Source: Cloacibacterium caeni (GTDB lineage: Bacteria > Bacteroidota > Bacteroidia > Flavobacteriales > Weeksellaceae). Taken from it: DNA of 64,000 nt. The stretch is from contig NZ_OU015319.1 in NCBI RefSeq assembly GCF_907163125.1, positions 992,001-1,056,000 on the forward strand, in the 5' to 3' direction. A program made the position numbers and the translations under genes. This document shows, one piece after another, positions 45,017 to 52,709 of the stretch (positions within the stretch are counted from its first letter, which is position 1; every line of letters starts with the position of its first letter). The notes under the pieces are model-generated. The model ran no database searches and had not been told where the DNA came from. It worked only from the letters and a program-made list of their open reading frames with translations.

Positions 45017-45579
45017 TAAACCTTATCCAGTGGCTTGCGCTTGTCTTCCCTTATCTGCTTGAAATGGCTCGGTGTAAGCCCTGTTACTTTCTTGAACTGG
45101 TTGCTCAAATATGCCACGCTCGAATAATTCATACGGTCGGCAATCTCGCTTAACGACAGCTCATCGTACACCAACAGTTCTTTTATCTTTTCTACTTTCT
45201 GTGCGATAAAGTACTTCTCAATGGTCGTACCCTCAATATCGGAAAACAGGTTGCTAAGGTAGTTGTAATCGTGGTGCAGCGCATCGCTCAACACATCCGA
45301 AAGATTGGTTTTCGCATCGTTGTCCTGATGGTGCACCAGGTCAATGATAACGTTCTTTATTTTCTCAATCATCCGGCTCTTCTTGTCGTCGATGACCTGA
45401 AAACCCAAAGGGTCTAAAACGTTTTCCAATGCCTCACGCTCTGCTGTGGTTAAATCTTTTTTAAGGATTATTTCGCCCAGTTTTATATTGGTAGCCTCTA
45501 TGCCGAGTTTGTCGAGTTCGTTCTGAACTACGAGAATACAACGGTTGCAGACCATATTTTTGATAAATAATGTACTCAT
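45016..45579 (-). CDS. HMA-AraC one-component metal sensor, copy 2
   Basis: In this 187-residue protein, residues 1-65 form an HMA-like fold with loop IKNMVCNRCILVVQNEL (Cys 10 and 13). Residues about 95-180 form the AraC double HTH (EKVKELL-like helix, then LSLSEIADRMNYSSVAYLSNQFKKVTG). It is a close relative of the protein at 35420, with the same MVCNRC motif. It lies directly upstream of the copper ATPase gene and has no operator of its own that I can see, while the ATPase promoter site overlaps its 3' end. It is a strong candidate for the local copper-responsive activator. Confidence 0.87.
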   Translation of the reverse strand: MSTLFIKNMVCNRCILVVQNELDKLGIEATNIKLGEIILKKDLTTAEREALENVLDPLGFQVIDDKKSRMIEKIKNVIIDLVHHQDNDAKTNLSDVLSDALHHDYNYLSNLFSDIEGTTIEKYFIAQKVEKIKELLVYDELSLSEIADRMNYSSVAYLSNQFKKVTGLTPSHFKQIREDKRKPLDKV

Positions 45580-45710
45580 ATTTCGCTAAATCACAATTCA
45601 TTTTGTTGCATCAATACGCAACCACAAATTTAAGATTAAAAATTAAGTATTTATTGATTATGAGTGACTAAGTGATGCAAACGACGGTTTTCATAGGGGA
45701 AAATAGCTAA

Positions 45711-45736
45711 AATATTCCCCATTGTAGGGGAATATT
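45711..45736. promoter_or_regulatory. Inverted repeat upstream of the second rteC
   Basis: aatattcccc (45711-45720) and ggggaatatt (45727-45736) form a perfect 10-bp repeat with a 6-nt spacer, 72 bp upstream of the rteC start. It is a likely operator for a dimeric regulator, perhaps RteC itself. Confidence 0.7.
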
Positions 45737-45808
45737 GGCGGTTAAAGTGCTGTTTATTAATAACATTTGCTAAGGTACTCTGATATTGATAACGTAATCC
45801 TCCCTACT

Positions 45809-46654
45809 ATGAGAAAGTTATTAGGAACTATTGTTACCGAAATTCAGGAGCAGGAACGGAAACTGTCAATTACGTGCTCGGGGCTAATTGAAGAGGCTTT
45901 TCAAATGACGGTCTTTCTTCAGGAGCTATTGGTTTCGGCAAAAGAATGTGTGCTAAGTTCGGAATTTGAGAACGATGCAAAAGAGATTGAGTTCTTTAAA
46001 ATGATTAAGCCCCAAATCCTGGGCAAACTCATCTATTATAACAAGCTCTACCGGATAGAAACCTCGTGCCCGGTCAATAACGGGAAAATATATCATAACT
46101 ATTTCTCGAACCATTTAACGGAGCTAAAGATTGAGTTTAGGGAACACATCTGCAACTCCCATTTTTATCGCTACTACCGTTCGGGCAGGGTGGATAAAGA
46201 CCACGAATATTTTAAGCGTGGGCAGATAAACTACCTCGATGGGCTTAATAGTTACGTATTTGAAATCGACCCGCAATTCTCTACCTATTACGATTACAAA
46301 GTAGCCCGCATCCTCGCCAACGACCTCTTATACGCCTACCTCTTAACCAAAATCAGCCCCGAAGAAAATTCCGATACATTTTTCAGTAGCGCCAGCGAAA
46401 TTAAAGAGCTATCCTGGACGGACAGCAAGAATGCTCTGATTGAGCTAACGTATGCCCTCTACGCATCAGGTGCTATTTCAGGAGGTAAGTTAGGCATCCG
46501 GAAGCTCACTGCTATTTCACAAGTGTTGTTCCGAATACCACTGACCGATGTGCATCACGCATTCCACCGTATGAAAACCCGTGCAGGCTCTCGCACCTTG
46601 TTTTTAGACCAGTTGAAACAAGCACTGGAAGAATATATGGATAAAGACTTATAA
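45809..46654 (+). CDS. rteC: RteC-type regulator of the ICE
   Basis: I chose the ATG at 45809 (281 residues) instead of a TTG at 45767, since MRKLLGTIVTEI fits family starts. Family blocks are KMIKPQILGKLIYYNKLYRIET, FYRYYRSGRVDKDHEYFKRG, YYDYKVARILANDLLYAYL and LSWTDSKNALIELTYALYASGAISGG. The protein is like the one at 8030 but diverged. RteC activates excision genes in CTnDOT, in the RteA/RteB cascade. No rteA or rteB is in the window, so control may be different. A clear terminator follows. Confidence 0.88.
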   Translation: MRKLLGTIVTEIQEQERKLSITCSGLIEEAFQMTVFLQELLVSAKECVLSSEFENDAKEIEFFKMIKPQILGKLIYYNKLYRIETSCPVNNGKIYHNYFSNHLTELKIEFREHICNSHFYRYYRSGRVDKDHEYFKRGQINYLDGLNSYVFEIDPQFSTYYDYKVARILANDLLYAYLLTKISPEENSDTFFSSASEIKELSWTDSKNALIELTYALYASGAISGGKLGIRKLTAISQVLFRIPLTDVHHAFHRMKTRAGSRTLFLDQLKQALEEYMDKDL

Positions 46655-46677
46655 ACACTCCATCAATAAAGGCTTTG

Positions 46678-46704
46678 AAAGCAATACGCATTCCGTATTG
46701 CTTT
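46678..46704 (+). terminator. Terminator of the second rteC
   Basis: An 11-bp stem (46678-46688 with 46694-46704) has a 5-nt loop, and its right arm runs into a tract of eight T. Confidence 0.9.
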
Positions 46705-46716
46705 TTTTTGTGCCTG

Positions 46717-46746
46717 CGTTCGCCAATATATGGCAATTGGCGAACG
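46717..46746. promoter_or_regulatory. Inverted repeat between rteC and the HTH genes
   Basis: cgttcgccaa (46717-46726) and ttggcgaacg (46737-46746) are perfect arms with a 10-bp spacer, so centre-to-centre distance is two helical turns. It lies 170 bp upstream of the first HTH gene and could be an operator. The remaining 46747-46916 holds two TTGGC copies 10 bp apart (46846 and 46856) but no gene. Confidence 0.65.
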
Positions 46747-46916
46747 GGCATATTTCCTTATCCCAAAATCGGAAAATCTGCCGAAACGCTTATTTAATAA
46801 GGCTTTCCGGCAAATTGTAAAATTTTCAAAAAACCGCTTTTTCAATTGGCAAGCATTGGCGGACAAACACTGCCACAATTCTGAATTTTGCCCTGTGAAC
46901 ATTAAACGACAGCGCA

Positions 46917-47270
46917 ATGAATATAATAACAGTTGACGAAGAAGTGTGGCAGCACCTTAACGAACGGTTGAAAGCCATTAGCGAATATATCCTGAAACTG
47001 GAAGATACAAGCTATGATAGTTTGTGGCTCAACAATCACGAAGTCTGCCAGTACCTCCACATCAGCGAAAAAACATTGTGGCGTATGCGCACCAACGGGC
47101 AGATAGCCTTTTCAAAAATGTACGGGCAGTATTACTATACGATTGGTGCTATCAAGGAAATGCTTAACGCCAATGCCGTACAAACTACCGATGAGTATGT
47201 GGAGCAGCTTATGGCGAAAGGCAAAAGCTACATTAAACAAGGCAGAAAGCTAAAATCAGGTAATAAGTAA
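46917..47270 (+). CDS. Excisionase-type HTH protein 1 of the ICE
   Basis: The 117-residue product has a winged helix (HTH_17 type) at about residues 40-85, with SLWLNNHEVCQYLHISEKTLWRMRTNGQIAFSKMYGQYYYTIGAI. Tandem pairs of such proteins are standard in Bacteroidota ICE between rteC and the DUF3945 gene, where they act as excision factors or regulators. The next gene, 12 bp downstream, is a second protein of the same type. Confidence 0.85.
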   Translation: MNIITVDEEVWQHLNERLKAISEYILKLEDTSYDSLWLNNHEVCQYLHISEKTLWRMRTNGQIAFSKMYGQYYYTIGAIKEMLNANAVQTTDEYVEQLMAKGKSYIKQGRKLKSGNK

Positions 47271-47281
47271 AAGTTTTGGGT

Positions 47282-47590
47282 ATGAATATCGACAAAATGG
47301 AATTTGTGGCGTGGATGGAACGCATAATGGATAGGCTTGACATTCTCGGCAACCACATAGACGATTTACAAAAGAAGCGCAATAGCATAGACGGAGAAGA
47401 ATTACTGGATAATCAGGATTTATTACAAATGCTGAAAATCAGCAACCGTTCCCTGCAACGGTATCGCTCCATCGGTAAGCTGCCTTACTATACCATCAGC
47501 GGAAAATTGTATTACAAACTATCCGATGTGCATCAGTTCATCAGGGAAAGTTTTAACCCGCCTTTGCCCAAACTGGATGCCAATAAGTGA
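47282..47590 (+). CDS. Excisionase-type HTH protein 2 of the ICE
   Basis: I chose the ATG at 47282 (102 residues). It has an N-terminal coiled helix (WMERIMDRLDILGNHIDDLQKKRN) and a winged helix (LLDNQDLLQMLKISNRSLQRYRSIGKLPYYTISGKLYYKLSDVHQFI). It is related to the protein before it. It may be a helper for excision or a regulator. The phased GCC region starts 9 bp after its stop codon. Confidence 0.85.
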   Translation: MNIDKMEFVAWMERIMDRLDILGNHIDDLQKKRNSIDGEELLDNQDLLQMLKISNRSLQRYRSIGKLPYYTISGKLYYKLSDVHQFIRESFNPPLPKLDANK

Positions 47591-47598
47591 CAAACACT

Positions 47599-47631
47599 GC
47601 CTTTGAGTGCCACATAGTGCAATACGGTGCA
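47599..47631 (+). promoter_or_regulatory. 10-bp-phased GCC/TGC repeat, site 1
   Basis: GCC at 47599 and 47609 and GC at 47619 and 47629 fall at exact 10-bp steps. They lie 45 bp upstream of the DUF3945 gene. The 17-mer actgcctttgagtgcca (47596) also occurs at 62337. Confidence 0.7.
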
Positions 47632-47675
47632 GGCTTCCTTTACATTCGACAGCGAACTTTTAAAATTTTCAGAAT

Positions 47676-49154
47676 ATGAGTGAAGAAACAACTAATAAAC
47701 AGGAAATGCCCGAACAGCTTTCGGACATATTACTCGTACTGGATAAAGAAAAAATGAAAATCCAGGCAGTGAAGAGTATCGACGAAAACGGGAAAATGGA
47801 AACCGTCGAACCCACGAAGAAAAACCAAAACCAGTTTATGCGTGTGGACAAAAGCGGCGATTTCTTTTCCAACTTCTTTTCCAATTTTTTCAGCCAGTTA
47901 AAGAACCCTACAAACTTTACTTTCTTCAAAGTACCCGCCCCTATTGCTGCTGAAAAAGCACAGGAATTACAAAAGCACGTAGATAAGCCCACTCCCGATG
48001 GCGAGAAAGTGCTGAAAGAACTCGAAGTAAAGGCAGAACCGCAACAGGACAAAAAACAAGAAAATCAAAATAATATGGCAACAGCACAAACAACAACGGA
48101 AACGAGTGAATATCGCTACAAGCCGGAGCAGATTGATTGGGACACAATGAAAAACCTCGGATTAAGCAAAGAGTATCTTGAAAAAAGAAACCTGCTTGAC
48201 CCTCTATTAAGAGGTTACAAAACCAATGAACTCTTACCGATAGGCATTAACCTCGGCGGTTCTATTCTGCGCACGGATGCCCGCTTGTCTTTACAGCAAG
48301 CGGAAGACGGTAATGTTATCGTGGCAATACACGGTATCAAAAAAGAGCCTAACCTCCATTTTGAGTTTTTCGGTCACAAGTTTACGGACGAAGACAAGAA
48401 AAACCTGCTTGAAACGGGCAATATGGGGCGTGTAGTCAATTTGGTAAATTCTAAAACGGGCGAACTGATGCCGTCTATTATCAGCATTGACAGGCTTACC
48501 AATGATGTAGTGGCATTGCGAACTGATTTCATAAAAATACCTGATGAGTTAAAAGGTGTGAAACTGAATGACGAGCAAAAGCAAACCTTAATGGAAGGCA
48601 AACCGCTTTATCTGCAAGGTATGATTTCTACCAAAGGAACAGAGTTTTCTGCAATGGTACAGTTTAATGCGGACAAACGATATGTAGAGTTCCTGTTTGA
48701 CAGAAGCAATAACCATCAGCAGGCGCAAACCAACCAACAAACCAATCAACAGGGCAATCAGCAGAATAATCAGCAAAGCCAACCGCAGGAAGCTCCGAAA
48801 ACTTTCAGGGGCAAAGAACTGGACGATGAGCAGTACAACAAATTCAAAGCCGGGCAAACCATATATGTGGAATTGAAAGATAAAAAAGACCAACCCTACA
48901 AGGGTTATATCACTTTCGACAAAGATACCGGAAAGACCAACTTTGAATTTCCCGGTCAGTATAAAGCACGGGTAGAAACTGCCGAAACCCATAAAACACA
49001 GACTGCCGTTAATTCAGAGGGTAAGACCAATGAAGCAACCAAGAACATCAAAGAGCCTTTGAAGTCCGGGCAACAAAGACCGAAAAATGAAAAGCAGCAG
49101 GAACAACAAGAAAAACCCGAAACTCCTGCAAAATCCAAAGGCAGAAAAATGTAA
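47676..49154 (+). CDS. DUF3945 protein of the ICE
   Basis: The 492-residue product is a DUF3945-type protein. The N-terminal part (about 1-130) is charged with a Phe-rich patch (SGDFFSNFFSNFFSQL). Middle blocks GNMGRVVNLVNSKTGELMPSIISIDR and YLQGMISTKGTEFSAMVQFNADKRYVEFLFD are followed by a Gln/Asn-rich linker (about 345-365). A second copy of the same small beta fold (KGKELDDEQYNKFKAGQTIYVELKDKK) and a charged tail complete it. Two repeats of a single-strand-binding-like or scaffold fold are possible. The family is confined to these ICE, usually followed by topoisomerase III, as here (6 bp). Confidence 0.82.
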   Translation: MSEETTNKQEMPEQLSDILLVLDKEKMKIQAVKSIDENGKMETVEPTKKNQNQFMRVDKSGDFFSNFFSNFFSQLKNPTNFTFFKVPAPIAAEKAQELQKHVDKPTPDGEKVLKELEVKAEPQQDKKQENQNNMATAQTTTETSEYRYKPEQIDWDTMKNLGLSKEYLEKRNLLDPLLRGYKTNELLPIGINLGGSILRTDARLSLQQAEDGNVIVAIHGIKKEPNLHFEFFGHKFTDEDKKNLLETGNMGRVVNLVNSKTGELMPSIISIDRLTNDVVALRTDFIKIPDELKGVKLNDEQKQTLMEGKPLYLQGMISTKGTEFSAMVQFNADKRYVEFLFDRSNNHQQAQTNQQTNQQGNQQNNQQSQPQEAPKTFRGKELDDEQYNKFKAGQTIYVELKDKKDQPYKGYITFDKDTGKTNFEFPGQYKARVETAETHKTQTAVNSEGKTNEATKNIKEPLKSGQQRPKNEKQQEQQEKPETPAKSKGRKM

Positions 49155-49160
49155 TACAGT

Positions 49161-51254
49161 ATGAAAACAATTATAGCAGAAAAACCAAGCGTAGCAAGGG
49201 AGATAGCCGGCTTGTTGGGAGCATCTGAAAAAAAGGACGGCTACCTGACAGGTAACGGCTATTTTGTTACGTGGGCATTCGGTCATTTAATAGGACTGGG
49301 AATGCCCGAAGATTATGGGATTACGGGATTTGACAAAGCCGCTTTGCCTATATTGCCTAACCCGTTTTTATTGACCGTTCGCAAAGTCAAAAAAGATAAA
49401 GGCTATACTGCCGATGCTGGCGCATTAAAGCAACTGAAAGTAATCAAAGAATTGTTCAATAAAAGCGATAGCATTATCGTGGCGACAGATGCAGGTCGTG
49501 AGGGCGAACTCATTTTTAGGTACATTTATGAATACCTGAAATGCAACAAGCCGTTTGAACGCCTTTGGATTAGTTCGCTTACAGAAAAGGCAATTAGGCA
49601 GGGCTTTGACAACCTTAAAAACGGAAAAGAATTTGACGGGTTATATCAGGCTGCACAAGGCAGAAGCCGTGCCGATTGGCTTGTAGGCATCAACGCTACA
49701 CAGGCGTTGAGCATTGCCGCAGGCAATGGTATTTACTCGCTCGGAAGAGTGCAAACTCCGACGTTGGCTTTGATATGCAAACGCTATCTCGAAAACAAAA
49801 ATTTCTCTGTAAAGAAATATTGGCAGATACAATTGCTACATCACAAAGCACAGGTTGATTTCAAAAGTATTTCCGTTACCAAGTGGGATGAAAAGCATCT
49901 TGCTGATGATACGCTGAAAGCCATTCAGCGCAATGAAATTGCAACCGTTACATCGGTAGAAACCAAAAGCGTTACAGAACAACCGCCCTTGCTTTTTGAT
50001 TTGACGGGCTTGCAAAAAGAAGCCAACAAAAGGCTGAAATTATCTGCTGAAGCAACGCTCAATATTGCGCAAAGCCTGTACGAAAAGAAGTTTATTACTT
50101 ATCCCCGTACCGGAAGCAAATACATACCCGAAGATATGTGGGCAGAAATTCCCAACCTTGTGCGGGCATTGCAGAACCGTGAAGATTGCAAACAAGCCCT
50201 TACCAAAATCAAATGGGGACGGTTCAATAAACGTATCGTGAATGACCTCCGTGTAACGGACCATCACGGTTTATTGATTACCGACAAAGTGCCGTCTGTA
50301 CTGAATGCAGATGAAGATAAGATTTACAATATGATTGCACTTCGCCTGCTCGAAGCCATATCACAAGCCTGTGTCAAAGAGATAACCGATGTATCATTGC
50401 AGGTGTTGCACTACGATTTTACGGCAAAAGGTTGTAAAATTCAGGAAGCAGGTTGGCGTTCCATCAAAGGAAGTTTTACCGATGATGGCGAAGAGCCAGT
50501 GCAGGAACTACCCGAACTGACTAAAGGCGATGAACTCAAAATAAAAGAAGCTGCCGTTTTGGAAAAGCAGACCAAACCACCAGTCCTTTATACCGAAGCC
50601 GGGCTTCTATCGGCTATGGAAACCGCCGGAAAAGAAATTGAAAACGAGGAAGAACGGAAAGCCCTGAAAAATATTGGTATTGGTACTCCGGCTACAAGAG
50701 CCGCCATTATCGAAACCTTGTTTACCCGTAATTATATCCAAAGGGATAAGCGTTCTTTAATACCTACAGAAAAAGGATTGCAGGTGTACGGGCTTGTTAA
50801 AGAACGCAAGATTGCAGATGTAGCTATGACCGCAGAATGGGAACTGGCATTGCAGAAAATTGAAAACAACGAAGCGGATGCCGGAGCATTTCAAAAGGAA
50901 ATGGAAACCTATGCGAAATCTATTACCGATGAACTGCTGCAAACTTCTATTGCAAATACTAATCAGCCAAAATTGACCTGTCCGAAATGCAAAAGTCAGC
51001 AACTCATCATTCGTGACAAGATTGTGAAATGTTCTGATGAGGCTTGTAATTGGGTGCAGTTCCGTACCGTCTGCGGGGTACAAATCAGTATCGAAAATAT
51101 TGTAAGCCTTATCAATAAGGGTAAAACGGCTTTAATCAAAGGAATGACGAGCAAAGCCGGAAAGAAATTCGATGCTTATATCGTGCTGAAAGAAAATGCA
51201 GAAACCTCCTTTGAGTTTGAAAAAAACAAAAGCAATAAGCGTAATGGAAAATAA
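49161..51254 (+). CDS. topB: DNA topoisomerase III
   Basis: The 697-residue product is a type IA topoisomerase. A TOPRIM domain with EKPSVAREIAG and DAGREGELIFRYIYEYL (about residue 109) binds Mg2+. The catalytic Tyr lies in KKFITYPRTGSKYIPEDM (about 314). The C-terminus has a four-Cys zinc motif (CPKCKSQQ...CSDEACNW, about 606-630). These enzymes resolve single-strand links during conjugative DNA processing. It overlaps the ORF6N gene by 11 bp. Confidence 0.95.
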   Translation: MKTIIAEKPSVAREIAGLLGASEKKDGYLTGNGYFVTWAFGHLIGLGMPEDYGITGFDKAALPILPNPFLLTVRKVKKDKGYTADAGALKQLKVIKELFNKSDSIIVATDAGREGELIFRYIYEYLKCNKPFERLWISSLTEKAIRQGFDNLKNGKEFDGLYQAAQGRSRADWLVGINATQALSIAAGNGIYSLGRVQTPTLALICKRYLENKNFSVKKYWQIQLLHHKAQVDFKSISVTKWDEKHLADDTLKAIQRNEIATVTSVETKSVTEQPPLLFDLTGLQKEANKRLKLSAEATLNIAQSLYEKKFITYPRTGSKYIPEDMWAEIPNLVRALQNREDCKQALTKIKWGRFNKRIVNDLRVTDHHGLLITDKVPSVLNADEDKIYNMIALRLLEAISQACVKEITDVSLQVLHYDFTAKGCKIQEAGWRSIKGSFTDDGEEPVQELPELTKGDELKIKEAAVLEKQTKPPVLYTEAGLLSAMETAGKEIENEEERKALKNIGIGTPATRAAIIETLFTRNYIQRDKRSLIPTEKGLQVYGLVKERKIADVAMTAEWELALQKIENNEADAGAFQKEMETYAKSITDELLQTSIANTNQPKLTCPKCKSQQLIIRDKIVKCSDEACNWVQFRTVCGVQISIENIVSLINKGKTALIKGMTSKAGKKFDAYIVLKENAETSFEFEKNKSNKRNGK

Positions 51255-52125
51255 ATCGTCTATTATACCCAAAGAAATAAGGAACCTGATTTATACTATT
51301 CGGGGCAAACAAGTAATGTTGGATAGTGACCTTGCTGCCTTGTATCAGGTGGAAACAAAGAACCTCAACAAAGCCGTAAAACGGAATATCGAGCGTTTTC
51401 CTGCTTCGTTCTGCTTTCAACTGACTGAAAAGGAAGTTGAAAACTTGAGGTTCCAATTTGGAACCTCAAGTTTAAATTACGGTGGCAGACGTTATTTACC
51501 CTATGCTTTTACCGAACAGGGGGTTGCAATGGCATCTGCCATACTCCGTTCGGACATAGCGGTAAGAATGAGTGTTCAAATAATGGAAGCCTTTGTAGAA
51601 ATGCGGCGTATGCTCATTAGCAATGCTTCTTTGTTTCATCGGCTAGATAATATTGAATTGAAACAACTGGAAGCCGACCAAAAATTTGAAGAGATTTTTA
51701 AGGCTTTGGAAAGCGACAAGCTGCACAGCGAAAAAGGTATCTTTTACAACGGACAGGTTTTTGATGCCTATGCTTTTGTTTCTGATATTATCCGTAGTGC
51801 CGGAAGTTCCATTATCCTGCTTGATAATTATGTGGATGATACGGTGCTTACTTTATTGGGTAAGCGCAATGATAATGTAACTGCCACTATCCTTACCAAA
51901 AGTATCAGTCACCAGTTACGGTTGGATTTACAACGCTACAACAGCCAATATACTGTAATAGATATTGAGATTTTCTCCGATGCCCACGACCGTTTTTTAA
52001 TTATTGACAATACAGAGCTTTACCATATAGGGGCATCGCTCAAAGACCTGGGCAAAAAATGGTTTGCCTTTTCTCGAATGGATATTGAAGTCGGCAGGAT
52101 GCTCCAAATCCTTAACAAGCCATAA
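51244..52125 (+). CDS. ORF6N-domain protein with PLD-like C-terminal part
   Basis: I chose the ATG at 51244 (293 residues). It overlaps the topoisomerase stop by 11 bp and places MENKSSIIPKEIRN at the N-terminus. Residues about 8-105 match the phage ORF6N DNA-binding domain (VMLDSDLAALYQVETKNLNKAVKRN...RFQFG...LPYAFTEQGVAMASAILRS). The C-terminal half has IILLDNYVDDTVLTLL and HDRFLIIDNTELYHIGASLKDLG, which looks like a PLD-type H-x-(K/R)-x4-D motif. One such copy may make a nuclease-like fold or only a structural remnant. Confidence 0.82.
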   Translation: MENKSSIIPKEIRNLIYTIRGKQVMLDSDLAALYQVETKNLNKAVKRNIERFPASFCFQLTEKEVENLRFQFGTSSLNYGGRRYLPYAFTEQGVAMASAILRSDIAVRMSVQIMEAFVEMRRMLISNASLFHRLDNIELKQLEADQKFEEIFKALESDKLHSEKGIFYNGQVFDAYAFVSDIIRSAGSSIILLDNYVDDTVLTLLGKRNDNVTATILTKSISHQLRLDLQRYNSQYTVIDIEIFSDAHDRFLIIDNTELYHIGASLKDLGKKWFAFSRMDIEVGRMLQILNKP

Positions 52126-52130
52126 AAATG

Positions 52131-52153
52131 AACCTCTGAATTTTTCAGAGGTT
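52131..52153 (+). terminator. Terminator of the topB/ORF6N operon
   Basis: aacctctgaa (52131-52140) pairs with ttcagaggtt (52144-52153), followed by TTTT. The phased GCC site 2 lies 17 bp further on. Confidence 0.9.
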
Positions 52154-52169
52154 TTTTATTGTCCATTAC

Positions 52170-52202
52170 GCCAAATACCGCCTCTCAAAGCCAAACCCTG
52201 CA
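52170..52202 (+). promoter_or_regulatory. 10-bp-phased GCC repeat, site 2
   Basis: GCC at 52170, 52180 and 52190 and GC at 52200 lie in exact 10-bp steps, 70 bp upstream of the DUF1896 gene and just after the terminator. Confidence 0.72.
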
Positions 52203-52271
52203 ACATTCACAAAGGCATTTGCTTTCGCTTATAATTTTAGGATTTAAGTAAAATTCTAAACAAAATATAGT

Positions 52272-52709
52272 ATGGACGTACAGCAAAAAGACCTATCGTA
52301 TTTCAGATTACGACTGCAAGAATTATTAAACAGCAGCTTCCCCGAAAAGGTACACGACCAAAAATTTATAGACCAACGGTCTTCGTGGGCTGCCAACGCT
52401 TATGAGGGGGCGTTCCGGTCGGGAAACGCCTTAGAGCAATGCAATGAAATAGCTAATTACATATTGTTTGAGGGCTTACACTTCTCCAAGTTCGACACGG
52501 TTTTTAAAGTGGTATGCAATGAGTTTGATACCATAATGGCAGATGAGGAACTGCGACCGTTCGCCCTGAAAATGTTTCCTGTTTGCGAACCTGTATTTGC
52601 AGGATATGAATTAACCGATGATTTCATCCACGGGTTTGAGTTCGATTTACTCTATACCGAACTGACCGGAACCATCGCAATATGGATTGAGGAAAATGGG
52701 CTTCAGTAA
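52272..52709 (+). CDS. DUF1896 protein of the ICE
   Basis: The 145-residue product matches DUF1896: [62 protein letters not shown] and [22 protein letters not shown]. It is soluble and acidic, with no known catalytic motif. In Bacteroidota ICE it always precedes the large methyltransferase-helicase gene. Here the two overlap by 14 bp (ATG 52696 versus stop at 52709), which points to translational coupling. Confidence 0.9.
   Translation: MDVQQKDLSYFRLRLQELLNSSFPEKVHDQKFIDQRSSWAANAYEGAFRSGNALEQCNEIANYILFEGLHFSKFDTVFKVVCNEFDTIMADEELRPFALKMFPVCEPVFAGYELTDDFIHGFEFDLLYTELTGTIAIWIEENGLQ

Noticed and set aside
46848-46860. Fifth phased GCC site before the first HTH gene
   Set aside because: Only two TTGGC units are 10 bp apart and they lie in the opposite orientation relative to the gene, so I did not count it.
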